Assembly (NCBI RefSeq): GCF_038900055.1
Contig: NZ_JBBMQM010000001.1
Span: 1,240,001-1,304,000 of the forward strand
Origin: Henriciella sp. AS95
GTDB taxonomy: Bacteria > Pseudomonadota > Alphaproteobacteria > Caulobacterales > Hyphomonadaceae
Direction of reading: 5' to 3'
Length of the DNA: 64,000 bases
Shown: positions 62,354 through 64,000 of the stretch, one piece after another
Position numbering within the stretch: position 1 is the stretch's first letter
Layout of the letters: every line of letters begins with the position of its first letter
Program-made: the position numbers and the translations under genes
Notes under the pieces: generated by a model
Seen by the model: the letters and a program-made list of their open reading frames with translations, nothing else
The model's database searches: none
Told to the model about the DNA's origin: nothing

Positions 62354-64000
62354 CTACTCGTACTCCACCGTCATTTCGATGCGGCGGTTGCGTAGTTCGG
62401 CGACCTCGTCGTCTGTTTCAACGGCAGGCTCGGTGTCGCCGCGCCCTTCAGCGAGGATGAAGTCTGGCTCGATGCCTGTCTCATTCACGATGTAGGCCTT
62501 GAGGGCGTCCGCCCAGGCCTTGGTTCTGGCCTGGTTCTCTTCAGGCGTGCCGACCGTGTCTGTATGGGCGCGGATCGTGATGATGGAGACGTCGCCGCGT
62601 GTGAGCGCTGGCATGAATTGCGGGGCGAAGGCTTCGGGGTCGAAATTGTCCCGGTCCTCGATATAGAGCGTCACATCAAGCGGTGGCAGGAGTCCAGGTT
62701 CCGGCGCGCTGCGCGGGGTTGTCTCTGTCTGTGTCTCTGGCGGCGGCGGTGGAGCCATCTCACGCGCTGGCTTAAAGCGGTCACCTTCGGGGGCCTCTCG
62801 CACATCGGTCAGCGGGAAGGCATCCCGGAAGAGTGAGCATTCTTCATAGCCTGGTGCGACGGCCGCATTAACGCGGTAATATTCGTCGCCATCTTCCAGC
62901 GCGCCGAAACGAAGCCGTTCGAGCGCGCGCTCTTCCGGCGCGGCCTCTGCCATTGCACAGAGCATGTCGCCGAGGATGAAGGGATTGTCTGAATAGTAAT
63001 TGTGCCCGAGGCCGAACAGCTCGGTTGCAACCCCCGTCGCATCGACCGTTTCATAGAACTCATTGCGCCGGATATAGGGCTTGTTTCCGTCCGTATCGCC
63101 GAGACGGAGCTTCTTGTTGACGATCTCGGAGACATGCAGCGCGCGGTCTGCATCGGACGTATAGATGGTCACATTGGCCTTCAGATTGTCGAGAACGCCG
63201 GTCACCTGGTCGAATATCTCGCGGTCGACATCGGCTGCGACGAGGATGATCCGGAACTCGATATCGTCTTCGCCGTGCCGCTCCAGATAGTCGGCGGCAT
63301 AGTCTTCCAGCGCCTTTGTCAGGATGCGGTTGCCCATGGAGTGGGCGACGATGTTGATCCGGTCGATGTCAGCGTTCTCAATGATGAGATCGAGAAATTC
63401 CTCCAGGTATGGAGCGGCAGCCAGTGAGCGATCCTGGTCCCCGCGATAGTCGCCCAGCGAAACCTTGCCAGCGGATGGCCAGCTGAAAAGAATGGGCACG
63501 CCGACGTCGAACAGGTCACGGCGGGAGAGGTCCACAGACAATTGCGCTGAGCGGATGAGCGCGTCTTCAAATGGTGTGTTGAAGCCGTGCACGAACAGCA
63601 GGGCCGAGTAGGAATTGTTCGCGATCAAGGCGTCATCGAGCTCGGCAAGGAACCGCTCCCGGCCCGCCTTGGTAATCCGTGTCAGGAAGACGTATTTGAC
63701 CAGTTCATTCTGCTCTTCAGGGACTTCGCCCTGCAGGAATGGCGTCTCACCGCGCTCACGGCTGCCACCTTCCTCGACAAGTTTCGGGAGCCAGACATCG
63801 GCTCGGCCGATGAGGAGTTCTCCAGCGTCTTCGCTTTTGACCCCTGTGGTATCAATTTCGCTGTCAGCGGCCGGCGCGGAGCCATCAAACTCAATCTTGC
63901 GATTGGTGCCGTAAAAAACGCGAACGCAATCGACGGCCTCTTCGGTCTGTGGTGTCAGCAGGTCGCGACAGTCATTGCCGAAATCAGGATGAAAAAGCGT
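62354..64000 (-). CDS. Alpha/beta hydrolase (DUF900 type) joined to an OmpA-like domain, 5' end outside window
   Basis: The minus-strand frame stays open to the end of the window (549 codons seen), so the start lies beyond 64000. A TTG at 63628 is only internal. The N-terminal part has VFYGTNRKIEF and ALLFVHGFNTPFEDALIR, hallmarks of DUF900 hydrolases, and the nucleophile elbow NIVAHSMGNRIL. After a proline-rich linker (AREMAPPPPPETQTE) the C-terminal about 110 residues form an OmpA-like domain (ITIRAHTDTVGTPEENQART, then RRIEMTVEYE) that would bind peptidoglycan. This suggests a wall-associated esterase or lipase. The export signal is not visible. Confidence 0.85.
   Translation of the reverse strand, partial: TLFHPDFGNDCRDLLTPQTEEAVDCVRVFYGTNRKIEFDGSAPAADSEIDTTGVKSEDAGELLIGRADVWLPKLVEEGGSRERGETPFLQGEVPEEQNELVKYVFLTRITKAGRERFLAELDDALIANNSYSALLFVHGFNTPFEDALIRSAQLSVDLSRRDLFDVGVPILFSWPSAGKVSLGDYRGDQDRSLAAAPYLEEFLDLIIENADIDRINIVAHSMGNRILTKALEDYAADYLERHGEDDIEFRIILVAADVDREIFDQVTGVLDNLKANVTIYTSDADRALHVSEIVNKKLRLGDTDGNKPYIRRNEFYETVDATGVATELFGLGHNYYSDNPFILGDMLCAMAEAAPEERALERLRFGALEDGDEYYRVNAAVAPGYEECSLFRDAFPLTDVREAPEGDRFKPAREMAPPPPPETQTETTPRSAPEPGLLPPLDVTLYIEDRDNFDPEAFAPQFMPALTRGDVSIITIRAHTDTVGTPEENQARTKAWADALKAYIVNETGIEPDFILAEGRGDTEPAVETDDEVAELRNRRIEMTVEYE

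Overview
The window is ordinary chromosomal DNA of an alphaproteobacterium. I infer a Hyphomonadaceae/Caulobacter-like relative from gene content and high GC: an Entner-Doudoroff operon, a BamF-type (DUF3035) lipoprotein beside ileS-lspA, a TipF-like degenerate EAL protein, an endonuclease-type MutL, and many small lipoproteins. There is no rRNA marker, so the taxonomic call is moderate. I found no tRNA, rRNA, IS element, prophage or CRISPR array. About 60 genes fill the window. Many are translationally coupled by 1-4 base overlaps.

Layout. 1-1911: end of ilvN, an AT-richer unknown gene, and ilvC (branched-chain amino acids). 1927-5832: a shortened MprF-like lipid aminoacyltransferase and three small envelope proteins. 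6012-10931: zwf-edd-glk-eda, a compact Entner-Doudoroff operon with four-base ATGA overlaps at every junction. 10935-19432: single genes: EamA transporter, secreted unknown, LLM flavin oxidoreductase, diguanylate cyclase, Sel1 lipoprotein, DUF3592-like protein, SDR, methyltransferase-like lipoprotein, VTT membrane protein. 19440-21132: leuA preceded by a leucine-rich leader peptide with RNA hairpins, a probable attenuation device. 21889-27565: mreB-mreC-mreD-mrdA-rodA, the elongasome cluster. 27647-36323: NSS transporter, proline iminopeptidase, a solitary DUF262/DUF1524 protein, an FAH-family enzyme coupled to a lipoprotein that looks like a metallo-beta-lactamase fold without its metal ligands, and the TipF-like protein.

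36376-49428: HAD phosphatase, MaoC hydratase, ribF, YbjN protein, ileS, lspA, bamF, an M16 peptidase pair (one active, one without the zinc motif), a Sel1-prolyl hydroxylase and mutL. 49444-57333: lipoprotein, FMN-dependent 2-hydroxyacid dehydrogenase, a minus-strand set (amidohydrolase lipoprotein, FG-GAP protein, YaiI), trypsin-like protease and a sorbosone-dehydrogenase-like protein. 57358-58550: two paralogous small membrane proteins and an XRE regulator behind a dense array of TTTTTGACA half-sites. 58630-64000: L,D-transpeptidase, TPR protein, ttcA, LtrA-like protein, and an alpha/beta hydrolase joined to an OmpA-like domain that runs off the end of the window.

The most interesting regions are the leuA leader, the autoregulated-looking membrane/XRE module, the FAH plus degenerate MBL lipoprotein pair, the hydrolase-OmpA fusion, the solitary DUF262 protein and the foreign-looking gene between ilvN and ilvC. 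No large accessory system is present.
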